Below are positions 7,127 through 10,056 of a stretch of DNA of 10,056 bases, piece by piece. The stretch is from a bacterium. GTDB taxonomy: Archaea; Thermoplasmatota; Thermoplasmata; Lutacidiplasmatales; UBA184. Both the position numbers and the translations under genes were made by a program. A model generated the notes under the pieces. It was not told the origin of the DNA and did not search any database. It saw only the letters and a program-made list of their open reading frames with translations. Each line of letters opens with the position of its first letter. The stretch's first letter is position 1. The stretch is taken from the NCBI GenBank assembly GCA_021832495.1, contig JAKBKR010000048.1, forward strand, positions 1-10,056. Reading direction: 5' to 3'.

Positions 7127-7597
7127 AAGTGGTAGGTGCTGGTTTTTCGCTTTGGTATACCGACATGTTCCGGTGATTGGACCACAACCAAGAAGGGCGA
7201 CATGGTGCTAGCAGTGACTTTCCAACCAACCCGCTGGGCATGGGACCGGACAGTCCGAGTCAGCAAGTGCGACGATAGCTCGAGAGCGGAAAGGACTGAC
7301 ACATCAACGTCGATATCTTCGGTCTAAGTTGAAACGTCCCAGCAACCATGGAGGTGGATTCCTTCCTCCCCATTAGACATTCGGGAGTCAAGGAGGCTTC
7401 GTATCTCCTACAGGAATGGGGTTCGGTGCACCGACTTTGAACCACGAAAGTCCCGCGGAATGCATGTTGAATTCAAGGTCGGGCGGATTAAATCCCTCAT
7501 AGCTAAACACGCGGAATGAAACCATGAACACCCGATATGGTTGCCGTGGATCTTGGTGCTCTGTCATGGCGCAGATCTCCCGATTCTCAGGGCCGAG
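7127..7597. other. Gene-poor divergent region between the two methyltransferase genes
   Basis: About 470 bases lie between the two divergent promoters. Short frames are present on both strands but none looks like a conserved protein. The least implausible is a 59-residue minus-strand frame (7388-7567, starting ATG at 7565-7567); it has no better support than its amino-acid composition. Small symmetries include GGTATACC (7154-7161) and AACCAT/ATGGTT (7520-7525, 7537-7542). A 13-base sequence at 7220-7232 is repeated at 4906-4918. No tRNA, transposase fragment or long inverted repeat was seen. Confidence 0.5.
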
Positions 7598-7605
7598 TTT
7601 ATATC
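7598..7605 (+). promoter_or_regulatory. Archaeal TATA box for the second methyltransferase
   Basis: TTTATATC is a near-consensus archaeal TATA box. Its centre is about 26 bases upstream of the ATG at 7627, exactly where transcription should begin if the message is leaderless. It lies inside the longer frame that opens at GTG 7537, so it argues that the first 30 codons of that frame are not translated. Confidence 0.75.
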
Positions 7606-7626
7606 GCCTCTCGCCACGAAAAAGAG

Positions 7627-8610
7627 ATGCCCTCAACACTCATGCAAGCATCTGGCAACGATACTGCCAAGTTGACACGCCCTATAGAGGAGCACCAGAG
7701 ACTACGGTCCATGCGCTTATTGACGAGAGCCGAATACCGGCAGTTTTTGACATCCCATAACTCGGTCCAAATAGGGGATGTGGAAGTAGAACTTGTGCGA
7801 CACTGGAAAATCGAACGAATCCAACCTGTAGAATTCCTCCCAGAAGAATGGACTGTTTGGAGTTTCCCGGAAAGAGGTGACTGGGCCACCCATGTGGGCA
7901 ATTATCGTGGCAATTGGAGTCCATACATACCGCGGAATCTCATCTTGAAGTACACCGTCCCTGGCGATGTGGTATGCGACCCCATGGTGGGGAGCGGGAC
8001 CGCGCTTGTGGAGTGCAAACTCTTGGGTCGGGCTGCTATAGGCATGGATGTCAACCCAGATGCTGCCATGGTGGCGATGAATCGAACCGACTTCGATGTC
8101 GAACCTTTGGTTCAAGGGGAGGTCGCGTCTGAAGTACAGATATACATTGGTGATGCGAGGAATCTCGACCGGGTAAGCAGTGAATCGATAGACCTCGTGG
8201 CCACGCACCCACCATACAGTGGGATTATACCCTACTCACGGGGGCTGGTGGTAGGGGACCTATCTTCGTTGAGTTTGCCGGAGTTCGTCTCTGAGATCGG
8301 CAGATTTGCCGCTGAATGCTTCCGAATCCTAAAACCGAACAAGCACTGTGCAATTTTGATCGGCGACACACGAAAACACCGACATTACATCCCCATCCAC
8401 CTCGGAATCCTCAATAAGTTCTTGGAAGCCGGTTTTGTCGTCAAGGAGGACATCATCAAGCTACAGCACAACACCAAGGGGGCGAGGGAAATGTGGAACG
8501 GACACAAATACGATTTCTACAAGATCGGGCACGAACACCTATACGTCTTCAGGAAACCCGATGCCAACGAGGACACCACCCAACTGAAATTTAGCAACAA
8601 GTGGTGGTGA
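7627..8610 (+). CDS. DNA amino-methyltransferase (N4-cytosine or N6-adenine) with T-H-P-P-Y motif
   Basis: A 327-residue SAM-dependent DNA methyltransferase. The ATG at 7627 is preferred over the in-frame GTG at 7537 because of the TATA box at 7598-7605. Domains in order: a motif-X-like region (about 79-106, including N-W-S-P-Y-I-P-R-N); motif I D-P-M-V-G-S-G-T (118-125); motif II G-M-D-V-N-P (139-144); acidic G-D-A-R-N-L (175-180); motif IV T-H-P-P-Y (193-197); then G-D-T-R-K (246-250) and a C-terminal H-E-H-L-Y-V-F-R-K strand (302-310). Order X-I-IV differs from the beta class (IV-X-I), in which a DPF-type GSGT motif usually follows motif IV. The residue before P-P-Y is His rather than Asp, Asn or Ser, so N4C versus N6A cannot be told. 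No nuclease gene is adjacent on the same strand; it may be an orphan or part of a wider defence cluster. An RNA substrate cannot be excluded. Confidence 0.85.
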   Translation: MPSTLMQASGNDTAKLTRPIEEHQRLRSMRLLTRAEYRQFLTSHNSVQIGDVEVELVRHWKIERIQPVEFLPEEWTVWSFPERGDWATHVGNYRGNWSPYIPRNLILKYTVPGDVVCDPMVGSGTALVECKLLGRAAIGMDVNPDAAMVAMNRTDFDVEPLVQGEVASEVQIYIGDARNLDRVSSESIDLVATHPPYSGIIPYSRGLVVGDLSSLSLPEFVSEIGRFAAECFRILKPNKHCAILIGDTRKHRHYIPIHLGILNKFLEAGFVVKEDIIKLQHNTKGAREMWNGHKYDFYKIGHEHLYVFRKPDANEDTTQLKFSNKWW

Positions 8611-8777
8611 CATGCCTCCCGGGTAGCTTGTCCTCCAACTTTTGCAGCAGCGCCGATGCTACGCCAACCACCTCCGACGGTGGTTCGATGGCTCACTCGA
8701 ATCCGTGTGGTGAAAGCAAGGGCTACATCTGCCCCGAAATTCCACCGGGTGGCGACCTTAGGTTTCGGTATGGAACC
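8611..8777. other. Spacer between convergent methyltransferase and helicase genes
   Basis: This 167-base gap has no credible gene; the frame crossing it on the plus strand is a shadow running into the helicase gene. ACCTTAG occurs at 8755-8761 and again at 8775-8781, across the helicase stop. No clear oligo-T tract ends the methyltransferase transcript. Confidence 0.5.
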
Positions 8778-10056
8778 TTAGCGCCCGGCTGGGTGAGGCT
8801 GTTTTCCCACGGTTTGATTGGCCAAAGGTCGCTGGAAACCTTGCTCGGCAATGTGCCTTCCGGCCTTGAGCCGTTCCTGCACCCACTCGGGAAGGATGTC
8901 CCAGTGTTCGTTGAGCAGTTCCCCGGCGGTGCTGTCTAGGATGTAGGTCCAGCCGATATCACTATCGGATCGTACGACGCGCCCGAAGCTCTGGAGCAGT
9001 CTCCGGAGGGCCTGCAACTTGTACCACCGGTCGCCATCGGGCATCCTCTTGCGCTCTTGGACACGGCGATCTTTCAAGCCAGCATAGGGACACTTGAGGA
9101 TGACCTGCCATTGGGCTAACTCTCCCTTCAGGTCAAGTCCTTCTTCCATGGCGACCGCAATCAATACTGTGTCCTGAGAACCATCGCGCATCCACTGGCT
9201 CAAGGTCCTGTTCCGATCGACTCCCTTGTTGTGGACCACCAACCGGGAGCGGTAGCTTGCGGGAAGGGAGTCTGCAACCCGCCTTTGCAACTCGTACCCG
9301 GTGACGTGGATCAGACCCCTCTCGTCTCGATGTCGATCCATGATCGACCTCAGGATGTCCATTGCTGCGGGAAGGTTCCGTTCGGTGTACTTGGAGGACA
9401 AGTTCACGGAAGGATCGACGAAGATGGGGCCATTGGCCGGAGGAAATGTCGACGGAGGACAGAGGTGCTTGAAGCCTTCCTCCGGTAGGCCTACTTCCCA
9501 GAGGAACTGGTGTGGGTCCAGGATCGTTGCGGTCGAAATGATGATCATCTTCGGCCCCAACGGCCACAACTTTCGGGAAAGGATCTTCTGAGAGAACACC
9601 GGGGTCAGTTTCAGGTATCTCGTTGAATCTTCGACCTTTATCTGAGCAACCCAAGGGTTCCCGGCATCGAGGTCTTCGAGTGCAGCCTCCAGCTTGTCGT
9701 CCAATTGCCTTGCCTTGTTCAGCCTGCGAATACTGCGAAGATCATCTCCCTTATCCGTGTCCTCTCGGCAATCCTCGGCGGTGAGCACGGCCTGCGCACC
9801 TTTCCGCAGACGGGTCAGTATGTTTCGGATGCCGTCGGTGTCCAAGTCTTGGAAGTGATCATCCGTTTGGTCCACGATTTCTTTCAGATCGCTCGCCCAG
9901 AGTTCGCCCCACGCCTTTCCGACGAGCGTTTGCTCGTACACGTCGATCGATAGGAGACTGACGTAATCCTCCAGCCCGTGCGCCTCATCGATGATCAAGA
10001 AATCTCGCCCATGGAAACGAGGCGCTTCCACAACATCGATTGGGGTCCCCGTTGAG
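8778..10056 (-). CDS. XPD/Rad3/DinG-family superfamily 2 DNA helicase (N-terminal part outside window)
   Basis: ATP-driven DNA helicase, probably 5'-3' as is usual for this family, with repair or defence roles. The frame stays open to the right edge; the GTG at 10029-10031 is an internal Val, because the DEAH box lies only 14 residues after it and Walker A must be further upstream. Counting from that Val: motif II D-E-A-H is at 15-18 (bases 9978-9989). A compact helical insertion at about 25-125 stands where XPD has its Arch domain. Motif III S-T-A-T is at 166-169. The second RecA domain has R-G-L-I-H-V-T (238-244), motif V V-A-M-E-E-G-L-D-L (293-301) and motif VI Q-S-F-G-R-V-V-R-S (347-355). 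The iron-sulfur cysteines, if present, lie outside the window. It is convergent with the second methyltransferase. It could be a housekeeping helicase or part of the defence cluster; the window cannot decide. Confidence 0.9.
   Translation of the reverse strand, partial: STGTPIDVVEAPRFHGRDFLIIDEAHGLEDYVSLLSIDVYEQTLVGKAWGELWASDLKEIVDQTDDHFQDLDTDGIRNILTRLRKGAQAVLTAEDCREDTDKGDDLRSIRRLNKARQLDDKLEAALEDLDAGNPWVAQIKVEDSTRYLKLTPVFSQKILSRKLWPLGPKMIIISTATILDPHQFLWEVGLPEEGFKHLCPPSTFPPANGPIFVDPSVNLSSKYTERNLPAAMDILRSIMDRHRDERGLIHVTGYELQRRVADSLPASYRSRLVVHNKGVDRNRTLSQWMRDGSQDTVLIAVAMEEGLDLKGELAQWQVILKCPYAGLKDRRVQERKRMPDGDRWYKLQALRRLLQSFGRVVRSDSDIGWTYILDSTAGELLNEHWDILPEWVQERLKAGRHIAEQGFQRPLANQTVGKQPHPAGR

Noticed and set aside
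7136..7327. 63-codon plus-strand frame downstream of the divergent promoter
   Set aside because: No promoter at the right distance, no protein-like pattern, and competing frames on the other strand.
7388..7567. 59-codon minus-strand gene between the methyltransferases
   Set aside because: No recognisable family; the TATA-like sequence at 7598-7605 read backwards is several bases too far for a leaderless start, and no clear ribosome binding site is seen.
1..10056. CRISPR array, transposase, integrase or rRNA
   Set aside because: No regularly spaced repeats, terminal inverted repeats with a transposase frame, recombinase motifs or rRNA-like conserved blocks were found on either strand.

Overview
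The window looks archaeal, most likely from a fairly high-G+C member of the Thermoplasmatota. The evidence is: TATA boxes about 26-28 bases upstream of start codons with no room for a leader; large sequon-rich secreted proteins with PKD-like domains and a C-terminal membrane anchor; a small membrane protein with a proline-rich N-terminus; and an XPD/Rad3-type DEAH helicase. No rRNA gene or marker protein is present, so the lineage is an inference.

Layout. Bases 1-3741 (+) hold two overlapping genes for cell-surface proteins: the end of a C-terminally anchored protein (2-478) and a 1088-residue protein with a signal sequence, propeller-like repeats, PKD/Ig-like domains and a membrane anchor (475-3741). 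A spacer of about 320 bases with nested palindromes follows. Next is a 172-residue single-span membrane protein (4060-4578, +). A second spacer (4579-4889) holds two strong inverted repeats and may encode a structured RNA. Bases 4890-7093 (-) are a compact type II restriction-modification pair. A Dam/M.DpnII-type adenine methyltransferase comes first in transcription order and overlaps by GTGA a PD-(D/E)XK endonuclease. A gene-poor stretch of about 500 bases carries a promoter at each end. A second DNA amino-methyltransferase with an unusual T-H-P-P-Y catalytic motif follows (7627-8610, +). Convergent to it is the C-terminal two-thirds or so of an XPD/DinG-like helicase (8778 to the right edge, -).

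How the genes fit together. The left half is ordinary envelope biology. The right half (about 4890-10056) reads as a DNA modification/restriction/helicase cluster, a small defence island. The first methyltransferase and the nuclease form a self-sufficient R-M pair. The second methyltransferase has no visible nuclease partner and could be an orphan or belong to a system that includes the helicase. I found no CRISPR array, transposase, integrase or complete tRNA gene. The most interesting points are the His-containing motif IV of the second methyltransferase, the little-characterised nuclease, and the structured spacer at 4609-4819. Nothing here proves a wholly new system.
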